Source of the DNA: Blautia hansenii
GTDB taxonomy: Bacteria > Bacillota > Clostridia > Lachnospirales > Lachnospiraceae
Direction: 5' to 3'
Assembly (NCBI RefSeq): GCF_013304445.1
Contig: NZ_JAAITA010000005.1
Location: forward strand, 62,001 to 126,000
Length of the DNA stretch: 64,000 nucleotides
Part shown: piece after piece, positions 26,576-35,747 of the stretch
How the letters are laid out: every line of letters starts with the position of its first letter
How positions within the stretch are numbered: position 1 is the stretch's first letter
The notes under the pieces: generated by a model
Told to the model about the DNA's origin: nothing
Database searches by the model: none
The model's input: the letters and a program-made list of their open reading frames with translations, nothing else
Position numbers and translations under genes: made by a program

Positions 26576-26605
26576 ATTATAGTCCAAACAACGATGACGC
26601 GTCAA
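26576..26605 (-). promoter_or_regulatory. Promoter of the DUF3791/DUF3990 cassette
   Basis: TTGACG (26605-26600) and TATAAT (26581-26576) on the minus strand, 18 bases apart, about 39 bases before the DUF3791 start. Confidence 0.6.
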
Positions 26606-26784
26606 AAAGTACAGCATTCGGTAAGCACAGCCCATACGTATCTGCAAATATTCTTATTAAATTCACCTGATGGTTCTTTATTTTCTTCATAATCCTTTTG
26701 TAAAACCTGCTTAATTTCCTCAAACTTCTCATAAGCTTCTTCTTTTTGAAGTCTGTTCCAGTAATGCGGCACAATCTTCTTCAT
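26602..26784 (-). pseudogene. Remnant of a small gene upstream of DUF3791
   Basis: One frame reads RLQKEEAYEKFEEIKQVLQK and RYVWAVLTECCTF, which looks like real helical protein. Its own first residues look less natural. A better beginning (MYYEEDCAALLEQ) lies in another frame, suggesting a frameshift near 26750. No family recognised. It is AT-rich like the rest of the islet and probably decayed. Confidence 0.35.
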
Positions 26785-26883
26785 AATACATGATTGTCAC
26801 ATTCTCCCAACATGTCCCTCTGCTTTCTACACTTTATTTTAACTGATTTTTATCTGCAACTCAAGAAGATGAAGAAACAAAAA

Positions 26884-26905
26884 GAAAAAGCCGCATTTCT
26901 GCGAC
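26884..26905 (-). terminator. Possible terminator of the thiamine-precursor operon
   Basis: On the minus strand GTCGCA-GAAA-TGCGGC is a six-base stem followed by TTTTTC. It lies about 150 bases after the ATPase stop. The rest of 26785-27058 shows nothing I can name. Confidence 0.4.
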
Positions 26906-27058
26906 CTTCTCATACCTTTTCCCATCTCTACCTCACCACATACAAACCCTTCACAAAAACACCTCACAGCTGCGTTATCATGTTGTAATACTTTCCGATA
27001 TCTCCAAATGCATTTTTATAATAGTTCTCCACTGCTATCTGAATATTATATGCGGCTT

Positions 27059-27802
27059 TTAATTTTCCCCTATCTTCTCCAGAATATACCGTTTATACTC
27101 CAGAAACTCTGGCGTCAGATTAAAATCCGCCGCTCTGGGCTTTTTCTCTTTTATCACAATTTCTTCTGTGATGGTTCCCGGACTCCCTGTTAAAAGATAA
27201 ATCCGGTCCGCCAAAAGAATGGCCTCGTCTATATCATGTGTAATAAAAATTGTAGACAGGTGAATCTGCTCCATGACGTTTAAATACCACTTATGCATGG
27301 CAATTTTTGTCAGGGTATCAAGGGCGGAAAACGGCTCGTCCAAAAGGGCAATTTTCTGAGAAAACATATACGTCCGCAGAAGCGCTGCTCTCTGGCGCAT
27401 ACCCCCGGAAAGCTGAGCCGGGTACTTTTTCTGAGTCCCTTCCAGCCCAAATTCCTGAAAATAGGGCTGCACCTGACTTCTCGCCGCCTTCTTTTTCTCC
27501 CCCTTGATAATCAGAGGCAGGGCCACATTGTCTTCAATGGTGCGGTAAGGCAGAAGCAAATCCTTCTGAAGCATATAGCTGACCTTCCCCGGACTGCCTG
27601 TAATCTCCTCCCCGTCTAAAAACACCTGTCCGCTGTCCGGCTTTAAGATACCGGAAATCACATTAAAAAGTGTTGTTTTTCCGCCGCCGCTGACGCCTAA
27701 AAGAGCCACCAGTTCTTTCTCCCCCAGACGGATGGACACGTCCTCCAGAACCTTCCTGCCGTCAAAGGATTTTGTCACATGGGAAACTTCAAGCTGTGCC
27801 AT
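27059..27802 (-). CDS. ABC transporter ATPase for a thiamine precursor (ThiZ-like)
   Basis: About 247 residues of the SsuB/TauB-type ATPase family. The Walker A motif is GVSGGGKTTLF, the signature is LSGGMRQRAALLR, Walker B is IALLDEPFSALD, and the switch histidine is in IFITHDIDEAILL. I place the start at 27802 (MAQLEVSHVTKSF); the open frame extends further but would overlap the binding-protein gene. It is the last gene of the TPP-riboswitch operon, so it should power uptake of a thiamine pyrimidine precursor such as formylaminopyrimidine or HMP. Confidence 0.85.
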   Translation of the reverse strand: MAQLEVSHVTKSFDGRKVLEDVSIRLGEKELVALLGVSGGGKTTLFNVISGILKPDSGQVFLDGEEITGSPGKVSYMLQKDLLLPYRTIEDNVALPLIIKGEKKKAARSQVQPYFQEFGLEGTQKKYPAQLSGGMRQRAALLRTYMFSQKIALLDEPFSALDTLTKIAMHKWYLNVMEQIHLSTIFITHDIDEAILLADRIYLLTGSPGTITEEIVIKEKKPRAADFNLTPEFLEYKRYILEKIGEN

Positions 27803-27818
27803 TTTTTTGCCGCCTTTC

Positions 27819-28832
27819 TTATTCCGGAAGATACTCATTGGAAAATCCTGTATTTTCCGGTATTTCTGTTTCTGACAGGCCGTTTTCATTCAGCCAGTTA
27901 TAAAAAGCGTTCCACCGCTCGGGGCTGATATATCCCCAGCGTTCTTCCTCTGCCTTATACTGGTCAGCCAGATATTTCTGACTGGCTTTTACCAGTTCCA
28001 CATCCAGTTCCGGTGAAGCCTCACAGAGAATGTCTGCTGCCGCATCCGGGTCTTCAATGGCAAATTCATACCCCTTTTTCAACGCTCTCAAAAAAGATTT
28101 TGCCGTTTCCGGCTCTTTTTCCAGAAATTCGTTATTTCCTATAATTACAGGTGTATAATAGTCAAATACCGGATTGATATCTTTAAACGCAAAGTAGTCT
28201 GTATCCAGACCTGCCACTTCTGTAGCTACACCAGCCCAGGCGTAAAACACCCAGATAGCGTCCACGGACTTTGTCTTCAGTGCGGATACCTCGTCCGTCA
28301 CTGTGCTTGGAATCAGTTCCACTTTACTGAAATCCCCTCCGTCTTCCTCCACCACGTTTTTCATCATGGCTTTTTCAATGGGAGCGTCCCAGGTGGCATA
28401 CTTTTTCCCTTCCAGTCCCTTGGGACGGTCCATGCCCTCCCCTTTTCTGGAAATAATACCGGAAGTGTTGTGCTGTACAACAGCAGCTATGGCTGTATTG
28501 GGAAGTGCGTCTTCTCCCGCTACCGCCGGTGCCATCGTATCCTGAAAGGAAACACCCAACTGGGCTTTTCCCGATGCCACCAGGGCGTCTGCACCGTCCT
28601 CCGGCGGCTGTACGATTTCCACTTCCAGCCCCTCATCTTCAAAGTATCCCTTTTCCTTGGCCACATACAGACCGGTATGGTTGGTATTCGGTGTCCAGTC
28701 CAGTACAAAAGTCAGCTTTTCTGTTTTATTTTCTGCTTTCTTCTCTTCTTTCAGAGCGCCGGATTCCCCGCAGCCTGTAAAAGCTGTGAGAACTGCCGCG
28801 CACAAAAGCGTCGCAAAATATTTCTTTTTCAT
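27819..28832 (-). CDS. Thiamine-precursor substrate-binding lipoprotein (ThiY/NMT1-like)
   Basis: A 337-residue lipoprotein. The signal peptide ends in TAFTGCGES (lipobox cysteine near residue 21). The mature part opens LTFVLDWTPNTNHTGLYVAK then EKGYFEDEGLEVEIVQPPED, the hallmark of the NMT1/THI5-like family that binds pyrimidine precursors of thiamine. It lies between the permease and ATPase genes in the operon behind the TPP riboswitch. This context supports a precursor such as formylaminopyrimidine or HMP over a sulphonate or nitrate ligand. Confidence 0.88.
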   Translation of the reverse strand: MKKKYFATLLCAAVLTAFTGCGESGALKEEKKAENKTEKLTFVLDWTPNTNHTGLYVAKEKGYFEDEGLEVEIVQPPEDGADALVASGKAQLGVSFQDTMAPAVAGEDALPNTAIAAVVQHNTSGIISRKGEGMDRPKGLEGKKYATWDAPIEKAMMKNVVEEDGGDFSKVELIPSTVTDEVSALKTKSVDAIWVFYAWAGVATEVAGLDTDYFAFKDINPVFDYYTPVIIGNNEFLEKEPETAKSFLRALKKGYEFAIEDPDAAADILCEASPELDVELVKASQKYLADQYKAEEERWGYISPERWNAFYNWLNENGLSETEIPENTGFSNEYLPE

Positions 28833-28851
28833 GTATCTTTTCTCCTCTGTC

Positions 28852-29628
28852 TTATTTCACATTTTCCCAGGGCATGGCCTTTTTCTGCAGAATTTCCACC
28901 AGCTTCATAAGAATCAGGCTGATAATGGAAATGAGAAAAATCACGGCAAACATTTTGTCATAAGCAAATGCTTTTTTTACCCGTGTCATGTAAACCCCAA
29001 GACCGCTGAAGCCTCCTAGCCATTCAGAAATCACAGCGCCTACTACGGAATACGACACGGAAATTCTAAGACTGGCAAAAAAGTGACTCATGGCTCCCGG
29101 CAGCTTAATATAACGAAAAATCTGAAACTCTCCTGCCCCCATGGAACGCATGAGATTGATCATATCTTTATCCGCAGACCCAAAACCGTCCAAAAGTCCT
29201 ACGGTAATAGGAAAAAAAGTCACCACCACAATGAGAATCACCTTTGGCAGCATTTCATATCCAAACCACAGCACCAAAAGGGGCGCAATGGCCACCGTAG
29301 GGATGGTCTGGGTCAGAACAATTAAAGGATAAAAGGCTTTGTACAGCTTTTCAAACTGCTCCATGATTACCGCCATGAGAAAACCCACGGCAATACCGCA
29401 GGCCAGTCCCAGAGCCGCCTCCAAAAGCGTTACCTTTGCATTTTCCATTAAAAGCCCGAAATCCCCCACAAAAGCCTTCCCCACATCCACCGGGGAGGGC
29501 AGCATAAAGTTGGGAATCAGCCCAGCCATGGAAACCGCCTGCCAAAGCACCAGCAGTACAGCCAGAGCCGACACGGTCCAGATTTTACTGGTGGTGTTTT
29601 GAGACTTTTCTTTCAATGGTAAGCACAT
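28852..29628 (-). CDS. ABC transporter permease for a thiamine precursor (ThiX-like)
   Basis: About 255 residues with six predicted membrane helices and the BPD_transp_1 fold (TLLEAALGLACGIAVGFLMA, EAA-type loop MRSMGAGEFQIFRYIKLPGA). It belongs to the SsuC/TauC/ThiX permeases. The start is uncertain: the ATG at 29628 is too close to AAGGAG, so the TTG at 29616 may be used. Either way it overlaps the end of the thiamine-binding gene upstream by more than 30 bases. Confidence 0.85.
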   Translation of the reverse strand: MCLPLKEKSQNTTSKIWTVSALAVLLVLWQAVSMAGLIPNFMLPSPVDVGKAFVGDFGLLMENAKVTLLEAALGLACGIAVGFLMAVIMEQFEKLYKAFYPLIVLTQTIPTVAIAPLLVLWFGYEMLPKVILIVVVTFFPITVGLLDGFGSADKDMINLMRSMGAGEFQIFRYIKLPGAMSHFFASLRISVSYSVVGAVISEWLGGFSGLGVYMTRVKKAFAYDKMFAVIFLISIISLILMKLVEILQKKAMPWENVK

Positions 29629-29881
29629 CTCCTTCCGGCTTGTAGCTGACCTTAATATAAGCAGCTACAGACGGCGCTCCTGCCTTCACTGCAATATGCT
29701 GACATTCCTTTACAATGTCCATGAGTTCGTCATAGTCTCCCTCAATGGTTGTCTCAAAAGGGCCTACATAATAATTATTTCCCGTACTTTTAATATAGGC
29801 AATCACCTCGTCTACAATACGGATTAATTCCTCGTCGTCTTTTGCCTCCGGCAAAGTCTGGATAGCTACGCTTGCGTTCAT
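29585..29881 (-). CDS. Thiamine-binding protein (MTH1187/YkoF-like, DUF77)
   Basis: A 98-residue protein of the MTH1187/YkoF-like superfamily, a ferredoxin-like fold that binds thiamine or its precursors (MNASVAIQTLPEAKDDEELI, TGNNYYVGPFETTIEGDYDE). I place the start at 29881 because AGGAGG precedes it; the longer frame would begin inside the terminator hairpin. It is the first gene of the thiamine-precursor transport operon, and thus the gene directly controlled by the riboswitch. Confidence 0.88.
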   Translation of the reverse strand: MNASVAIQTLPEAKDDEELIRIVDEVIAYIKSTGNNYYVGPFETTIEGDYDELMDIVKECQHIAVKAGAPSVAAYIKVSYKPEGDVLTIERKVSKHHQ

Positions 29882-29910
29882 ATTTCCTTCCTCCTTATTC
29901 TCTTTCTGTA

Positions 29911-29944
29911 TAAAAAATCCCACCAGGGAGTACCTGATGGGATT
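29911..29944 (-). terminator. Expression-platform terminator of the TPP riboswitch
   Basis: On the minus strand AATCCCATCAGG pairs with CCTGGTGGGATT and TTTTTTA follows. It lies between the aptamer and the first gene, so thiamine pyrophosphate binding would favour termination. Confidence 0.85.
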
Positions 29945-29977
29945 CATGTCTGTATCTGAACCTGCAGATTTTACAAA

Positions 29978-30073
29978 ATGCTTCCTACGCCGGCATTATC
30001 CGAATCAGGTATGAGGGTCTAAAACGAATGTGGTTTTATTCTCAGCCGGACTTGCTCCAGCTCCCCTTGCAAC
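29978..30073 (-). promoter_or_regulatory. TPP riboswitch (THI element)
   Basis: On the minus strand the conserved blocks are AAGGGGAGCTGG, GTCCGGCTGAGA, ACCCTCATACCTGATTCGGA and TAATGCCGGCGTAGGAAGC, in order. These match the thiamine pyrophosphate aptamer. It governs the transport operon at 27059-29881. Confidence 0.96.
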
Positions 30074-30077
30074 GTTC

Positions 30078-30106
30078 AGTTTACTGTATTTATAATTTTC
30101 TGTCAA
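30078..30106 (-). promoter_or_regulatory. Promoter of the TPP riboswitch operon
   Basis: TTGACA (30106-30101) and TAAACT (30083-30078) on the minus strand with a 17-base spacer. It begins right at the end of the MocR-type gene. Confidence 0.75.
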
Positions 30107-30109
30107 TAC

Positions 30110-31540
30110 TTATTCCCAGACCTCTTTCAATTTCCTCATGGCTTTTTCGATTTCTTCTTCGGTCATGCAGGCATAGCCCAGAAGTACCTTTCTTTCCGGT
30201 TCTTTTTTTATCTTGCTGCTTTCTATGCCGTATTCCGAGTATCCGTAGACCTGAACACCGGCCGCTTCTGCCCGCAAAACTGCCTCCTCTTCTGTCAGCC
30301 CGTTTGTGAATTCCAGTACCAGATGAAGTCCCGCATATTCTCCCGAAAAAGTACAGATATCCCCCATATCCCGCAGAACTTTCACCATTTTGTCATGCTT
30401 GCTTTTATAGACAGCCCGCATACGGTTCAAATGCCGCTCATATCCTCCTTCTTTTAAGAATAACTCCAGTATCTTCTGGTCTGCTCTGGACACGGTTACT
30501 GAAAAAGGACTTTTCCGCTCTGCATACTGCTCTGCCAGAAACTCCGGCAAAACCATATAGCTGACACGAATGGACGGGGCAATGGATTTGGAAAAAGTTC
30601 CCATATAAATCACACGCCCGCCCCTGTCAAATCCCTGCAGAGCCGGAATAGGCTTTCCGCGGTAACGGAACTCGCTGTCGTAATCATCCTCAATGATGTA
30701 GCGATTTTCCGCTTCCTCTGCCCAGTCCAGAAGTGCCATACGGCGTTTCAGGGGCATAACCGTGCCTGCGGGAAACTGGTGAGAGGGCATCACATAGGCA
30801 ATCTGTGCACCGGAATCTTTCAAAGAGGAGATACACATACCGCTTTCGTCCTGCTTCACCGCTTTTACCTCATACCCAATGTGCAGAAAATCGTAATATG
30901 CAGTCAGGTAGGTATGGTCTTCCATGGCAATCACACGGTTTTTCCCCAGAATGGTTCCCAGGAGCATCAGCAGATAATCGTTTCCTGCTCCAATTAATAT
31001 CTGCTCCGGGCGGCACCGCATGCCTCTGGCCTGATACAGATATTCCGCCACTGCGCTGCGAAATCCATATTCTCCCCAGGGATTTCCCAGCTGAAACAGG
31101 GTATCGTCATCCTCTGAGAGCACCTGCCTTGCCAGCTTTTTCCAGACATTGTGAGGAAAACCGCCGGGCGCTATGCCGTTTAAAGAAAAATCATAGGCAC
31201 AGGTTTTCTGTTCTCTCGCTGCCCTTTTAGAGGGATTCTCTTTTTCTGTTTTCCACTCTTCTGTCCTCTTCCTGCCGGGAACGTAGAGGCTGTCTATTTC
31301 GCAGATATAGTAGCCTTTGCAGGGAATGGACTCAATATACCCTTCGGATACCAGCTGGTCATAGGCCAAGTCTACGGTGCTTCGGCTCACAGCCAGACAT
31401 CTGGCAAAGGCTCTGGACGAAGGCAGCTTTTCTCCCGGTATTAAATGCTTCTGCTGCACAGCCCTTTTGATATAGTCACAAATCTGCTCGTAAATCGGCA
31501 CTTTGCTTTTTGTATCCAGAGGAATTAGTAATTCGTTCAC
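30110..31540 (-). CDS. MocR/PdxR-type transcription regulator (GntR-aminotransferase fusion)
   Basis: A 476-residue fusion: an N-terminal GntR winged helix (VPIYEQICDYIKRAVQQKHL, LPSSRAFARCLAVSRSTVDL) joined to a fold-type-I aminotransferase-like domain (residues ~115-476) that binds PLP (IIEDDYDSEFRYRGKPIPAL, MGTFSKSIAPSIRVSYM with the PLP lysine in TFSKSIAP). Family members often control vitamin B6 synthesis or amino-acid and GABA use. It lies 31 bases after glnS and just before the thiamine-precursor operon, but neither is an obvious target. Confidence 0.9.
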   Translation of the reverse strand: MNELLIPLDTKSKVPIYEQICDYIKRAVQQKHLIPGEKLPSSRAFARCLAVSRSTVDLAYDQLVSEGYIESIPCKGYYICEIDSLYVPGRKRTEEWKTEKENPSKRAAREQKTCAYDFSLNGIAPGGFPHNVWKKLARQVLSEDDDTLFQLGNPWGEYGFRSAVAEYLYQARGMRCRPEQILIGAGNDYLLMLLGTILGKNRVIAMEDHTYLTAYYDFLHIGYEVKAVKQDESGMCISSLKDSGAQIAYVMPSHQFPAGTVMPLKRRMALLDWAEEAENRYIIEDDYDSEFRYRGKPIPALQGFDRGGRVIYMGTFSKSIAPSIRVSYMVLPEFLAEQYAERKSPFSVTVSRADQKILELFLKEGGYERHLNRMRAVYKSKHDKMVKVLRDMGDICTFSGEYAGLHLVLEFTNGLTEEEAVLRAEAAGVQVYGYSEYGIESSKIKKEPERKVLLGYACMTEEEIEKAMRKLKEVWE

Positions 31541-31571
31541 AGGCTCCTCTTTTCGTATAAAATCTTAATCA

Positions 31572-33251
31572 TTACTGATTCAGTTTAAAAGAACTCTTCA
31601 GAGACACAATGCGGTTAAATACCGGCGCTCCCGGTTTGCTGTCATGGCAGTCCGCACAGAAAAATCCGTTTCTCACAAACTGGAACCGGTCGTAAGCCTC
31701 TGCTTTTCCAAGTTCCGGCTCTACCAGACAGCCTTTGACTACCGTAAGAGAATTCGGATTCAGGTTCAAACTTCCGTCTTCCTTATTGTATACGCCTTTT
31801 TCTTCATCTACGATATTCTCATACAGACGGCACTCCGCCTCTACGGCTGTCTCAGCGCAAATCCAGTGAATCGTTCCTTTGACCTTTCTTCCGTCCGGGG
31901 AATTTCCGCCTTTGGAGGCCGGGTCATACGTACAGTGGATAACCGTTACATTTCCCTCTTCATCCTTTTCGCAGCCTGTACAGGTCACAAAGTACGCATT
32001 CATGAGGCGCACTTCATTGTCCGGATAGAGACGTTTGTATTTCTTTACCGGAACTTCCATAAAGTCTTCTCTTTCAATGTAAAGTTCTCTTCCGAAAGGC
32101 ACTTTTCTGCTGCCCAGTTCCGGATTTTCCATGTTATTTGGCACTTCCAGGTATTCGATTTCGCCTTCCGGATAGTTGTCAATAACCAGTTTTACCGGGT
32201 CTAAAACAGCCATCATACGAGGCGCTTTCATCTTCAAATCTTCGCGGATACAGTATTCCAGCATAGCGTAATCCACAGAACTGTTGGCCTTTGAAACACC
32301 GCAGAGCTCTACGAATTTCTGAATGGATTCCGGTGTAAAGCCCCGTCTTCTAAGAGCCGCAATGGATACCAGACGAGGGTCATCCCAGCCGTCTACAATG
32401 CCGTCTTCTACCAGCTTTTTGATATAACGTTTTCCTGTCACTACATTGGTCAGATACAGCTTTGCAAATTCAATCTGCTTTGGCGGATGGGGATATTCCA
32501 GTTCTGTTACTACCCAGTCATACAAAGGTCTGTGGTCTTCAAATTCCAGGGTACAGATGGAATGGGTCACACCTTCAATGGCATCTTCGATGGGATGTGC
32601 AAAATCATACATAGGGTAAATGCACCATTTGTCCCCGGTGTTGTGGTGTGTCATATGCGCCACACGGTAGATAACCGGATCACGCATATTGATATTAGGA
32701 GAAGCCATGTCGATTTTGGCGCGAAGTACCTTGCTGCCGTCCTCAAATTCTCCGTTTCTCATTTTTTCAAATAATTCCAGATTTTCCTCCACACTGCGGT
32801 TTCTGTAGGGACTTTCCTTGCCCGGCTCTGTCAGGGTTCCTCTGTATTCCCGGATTTCCTCTGCCGTCAAATCACAGACAAAGGCTTTCCCTTTCTTAAT
32901 CAATTTTACAGCCGCTTCGTACATCTGCTCAAAGTAGTCAGAAGCAAAGTACAGACGGTCTTCCCAGTCTGCGCCCAGCCATTTGATATCTTCCTTGATG
33001 GACTCCACAAACTCTACCTTTTCCTTAGTCGGATTGGTGTCGTCAAAACGCATATTGAACTTTCCGTGGTATTTCTGTGCAAGACCATAGTTTAATAAAA
33101 TAGACTTTGCATGTCCGATATGCAGATAACCATTTGGCTCCGGCGGAAACCTGGTACAAATTTCCTCGTATTTGCCCTCTGCCAGGTCTTTTTCAATCAT
33201 CTGTTCAATAAAGTTTTTAGAAACGGTTTCTTTTGCTGTTTCTTTTTCCAC
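31572..33251 (-). CDS. glnS: Glutaminyl-tRNA synthetase
   Basis: A 559-residue class I synthetase that charges tRNA-Gln. The HIGH motif is in [16 protein letters not shown], followed by [39 protein letters not shown] and the C-terminal beta-barrel domains ([30 protein letters not shown]) mark it as GlnRS rather than GluRS. The region equivalent to KMSKS reads [10 protein letters not shown] instead of VMSKR. The start is a GTG with GGAGG nine bases upstream. It is expected to be essential unless an amidotransferase route is also present. Confidence 0.95.
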   Translation of the reverse strand: MEKETAKETVSKNFIEQMIEKDLAEGKYEEICTRFPPEPNGYLHIGHAKSILLNYGLAQKYHGKFNMRFDDTNPTKEKVEFVESIKEDIKWLGADWEDRLYFASDYFEQMYEAAVKLIKKGKAFVCDLTAEEIREYRGTLTEPGKESPYRNRSVEENLELFEKMRNGEFEDGSKVLRAKIDMASPNINMRDPVIYRVAHMTHHNTGDKWCIYPMYDFAHPIEDAIEGVTHSICTLEFEDHRPLYDWVVTELEYPHPPKQIEFAKLYLTNVVTGKRYIKKLVEDGIVDGWDDPRLVSIAALRRRGFTPESIQKFVELCGVSKANSSVDYAMLEYCIREDLKMKAPRMMAVLDPVKLVIDNYPEGEIEYLEVPNNMENPELGSRKVPFGRELYIEREDFMEVPVKKYKRLYPDNEVRLMNAYFVTCTGCEKDEEGNVTVIHCTYDPASKGGNSPDGRKVKGTIHWICAETAVEAECRLYENIVDEEKGVYNKEDGSLNLNPNSLTVVKGCLVEPELGKAEAYDRFQFVRNGFFCADCHDSKPGAPVFNRIVSLKSSFKLNQ

Positions 33252-33366
33252 TTTTTTCTTCCTCCATCTATCGTAATTTCTTCCTTTACAGTCTAAGGAC
33301 TATAGTACCATAAATTCCCGCTTTTTCAAAGGCTTTGCTTTTATTTTTTTATTTGCATTCAAAATT

Positions 33367-33813
33367 TCACTCCAGAATCATGAAATTTGCCGTGGCAGTG
33401 GCTATGAGATTCCCCGTTTTTTCAGACCGGCATGCTGCAGATACACTGCAGATTCTCCGTCCGGCCCGGTCTGCTTTTGCCGTTACCAGCAGGGCGTCCT
33501 GAGCCATGGCAGGGGAGAGATAATTCAGGTTCAGGTTAATGGTAGGAATTTTTTCACTTCCGCTGACGCTGCGCACCGTAACGCCGCAGGTGGTGTCAAT
33601 AGCCGTGGCTATGAGACCTCCGTGCATGGTTGCCATGTGATTTAATTCCCATCTCTGTACCGGAAAACGAAGGGTTACACTTTTTTTCTCGTAATTGCAG
33701 GCATAAAATTCCACCTGCATCCGGCTGTACAAATGATCCGGGTCCTTAGGATAAAGCTGTTCCATGCTCTTACGAATTTCCTGTTCCATTTCCCGGTTTC
33801 TGCTGTTTTCCAT
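33367..33813 (-). CDS. PaaI-type hotdog thioesterase
   Basis: A 148-residue hotdog-fold acyl-CoA thioesterase of the PaaI/YdiI type (LNHMATMHGGLIATAIDTTC is the active-site helix; PTINLNLNYLSPA and VTAKADRAGRRI follow). It would hydrolyse an acyl- or aroyl-CoA. AGGAGG stands upstream of the ATG. It follows truA by 12 bases and is probably the last gene of the signalling-truA transcript; its substrate is unknown. Confidence 0.88.
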   Translation of the reverse strand: MENSRNREMEQEIRKSMEQLYPKDPDHLYSRMQVEFYACNYEKKSVTLRFPVQRWELNHMATMHGGLIATAIDTTCGVTVRSVSGSEKIPTINLNLNYLSPAMAQDALLVTAKADRAGRRICSVSAACRSEKTGNLIATATANFMILE

Positions 33814-33825
33814 ACTGTCTTCCTC

Positions 33826-34560
33826 CTAATACCGCACTTCCAGCAGGGTCAGTCCCCTGGCCGGCGCTGTAAATCCCGCCGCTCCTCTGTCGCAGCGTTC
33901 CAGAATTTCCATCATTTCCTCTGGCTTTCTCTCTCCTCTTCCCACTTCAATCAGAGTTCCGGTGAGAATTCTTACCATATTATAGAGAAATCCGTCGCCG
34001 GTATAGGTCATGCGGATTTCCTGCCCCTCTTCCCGGATTTCGATGTCATATATGGTTCTGACCGAAGACTTTTTCATCTTTTTATTGGAACAAAAACTTT
34101 TAAAATCATGAGTTCCCGTCAAAAATTCCGCCGCCTCTCTCATGGCCGGTACATCCAGATTTTCATGAAGCGGGCACTGGTATTTCCGCTCAAACACATT
34201 CTTATGAGAACCTGCAGCAACGCGGTACTGGTACACCTTTTCTCTGGCGTTTAAGCGGCTGTGGAAACGGTCTGCCGCCTGCTTCACCCGGACAATCTCA
34301 ATATCCTCCGGAAGATACCGGTTGAGATATTCGCAGATTTCCTCACTAGTCTTTTCCGTCTCCATATGCGCATTTGCCACCTGCCCTGCCGCGTGCACCC
34401 CTGCATCGGTCCTGCCCGCGCCCTGTATCGTCACCGGAGTCTGGCACATACGGGATAATACCTCTTCGATTTTCCCCTGTATGGTGTTGTCTGTATCTTT
34501 CTGCTTCTGCCACCCGCCGTACCGGGTTCCGTCATACTGTATATCCAAACGATAATTCAA
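33826..34560 (-). CDS. truA: tRNA pseudouridine(38-40) synthase
   Basis: A 244-residue TruA, which makes pseudouridine at positions 38-40 of the tRNA anticodon stem. The catalytic aspartate is in GAGRTDAGVHAAGQV (D52). LDIQYDGTRYGGWQKQ at the N-terminus and GDGFLYNMVRILTGTLIEVG near the C-terminus are family motifs. It overlaps the end of the HD-GYP response-regulator gene by 4 bases (ATGA), an odd place for a housekeeping enzyme. Confidence 0.96.
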   Translation of the reverse strand: MNYRLDIQYDGTRYGGWQKQKDTDNTIQGKIEEVLSRMCQTPVTIQGAGRTDAGVHAAGQVANAHMETEKTSEEICEYLNRYLPEDIEIVRVKQAADRFHSRLNAREKVYQYRVAAGSHKNVFERKYQCPLHENLDVPAMREAAEFLTGTHDFKSFCSNKKMKKSSVRTIYDIEIREEGQEIRMTYTGDGFLYNMVRILTGTLIEVGRGERKPEEMMEILERCDRGAAGFTAPARGLTLLEVRY

Positions 34561-35747
34561 GGTTTTTTCTCCCCCTTCTGAATAGCAACTTTCTTTTGCA
34601 AAGAATCTGTGTGAACCGGAATGTTTAAGGACTGCATAATATTTTCCGTTGCCGTAAAAATCCGGTCATGGTTTCCCTGACCCTCCTTTTCCAGCGCCTC
34701 CAAAATCTCATCCTCCAGTACGAAAAGAGCGTCCAACAACATGGGATTAAACGCCCCGCACTCCCCGTTTGCAATCATCTGTATGGCCTCATGGCTGGAA
34801 TAGGCTTTTTTATACACTCTCTCACTGGTAAGCGCATCATATACATCTGCAATGGCTACAATCTGAGCATGGAGCGGAATTTCCCCGCCTTTCAAACCGT
34901 CCGGATACCCCTTTCCGTCCCAGCGCTCATGATGCCATCTGCAGATATCATAAGCAAATTTTACCAGAGGTTCCTCCTGATACGGTTCTAATCTGCTTAC
35001 AATATCTGCACCAATAGCCGAATGCGTCTTCATAATCTCATATTCCTCTTCTGTCAGCTTGCCCGGTTTATTCAGTATTTTTTCTGAAATTGCAATTTTT
35101 CCCACATCATGCAGCGCCGAGGCCAACGCAATATTGCTGATGTCTTTGCCGGACAAGTTCACCTGATGGGTGGTTTCCGATAAATAACGGCACAAAATTT
35201 CCGTAATAATCCGGATATGCAGCACATGCAGCCCACTCTCTCCATTCCGAAACTCTACAATGTTGCTGAAAATGGTCATCATCATATCGCTGTTCTTTTT
35301 CCGCTCATAGACCTGCTCTGCCACCATTTCTTCCAGCCGCCGCTTCTTGGCGTAGAGCATCAGTGTATTTTTAATGCGCTGCTGTACCACATAACGGTCA
35401 AACGGACGGTGTATATACTCTGTTCCTCCCAGTTCATACACCTTATGCATAAAAGCCAGAGAATCCTCCGATGTAATCATAATGACCGGAATCCTTTTTA
35501 TCCACTGCTTTTCCTTCATCTCTCTTAAGACTTCCAGGCCATCCTTTTGGGGCATAATAAAATCCAGCAGGATTAACTGAATCTCCAAGTGGTGTTTTTC
35601 CAATAAATCAATCGCTTCCTGACCGTCATAAGCTTTTATCAGATTGTAATCTTCTTTCAGCATTTCTGTCAGGATTTCCTGATTGATTTCCATATCATCT
35701 ACAATCAATATGGTCTCTTTGTATTTCGTTGCCTGTTCTCTTTTCAT
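34557..35747 (-). CDS. Response regulator with HD-GYP cyclic-di-GMP phosphodiesterase domain
   Basis: A 396-residue RpfG-like protein. The receiver domain (residues ~12-130) has the acidic pair DD, the phospho-acceptor in LILLDFIMPQKDG (D62) and the threonine/lysine switch region. The HD-GYP domain follows, with metal ligands in ALHDVGKIAI, MKTHSAIGADI and CRWHHERWDGKGYPDGLKG, so it should be catalytically competent and hydrolyse cyclic-di-GMP. It overlaps the broken GGDEF gene upstream and truA downstream. The HPt protein encoded 4 kb upstream is the likely phosphate donor. Confidence 0.92.
   Translation of the reverse strand: MKREQATKYKETILIVDDMEINQEILTEMLKEDYNLIKAYDGQEAIDLLEKHHLEIQLILLDFIMPQKDGLEVLREMKEKQWIKRIPVIMITSEDSLAFMHKVYELGGTEYIHRPFDRYVVQQRIKNTLMLYAKKRRLEEMVAEQVYERKKNSDMMMTIFSNIVEFRNGESGLHVLHIRIITEILCRYLSETTHQVNLSGKDISNIALASALHDVGKIAISEKILNKPGKLTEEEYEIMKTHSAIGADIVSRLEPYQEEPLVKFAYDICRWHHERWDGKGYPDGLKGGEIPLHAQIVAIADVYDALTSERVYKKAYSSHEAIQMIANGECGAFNPMLLDALFVLEDEILEALEKEGQGNHDRIFTATENIMQSLNIPVHTDSLQKKVAIQKGEKKP

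Noticed and set aside
33252-33366. Possible T-box leader before glnS
   Set aside because: The gap is only about 115 bases and I see no conserved T-box antiterminator sequence.
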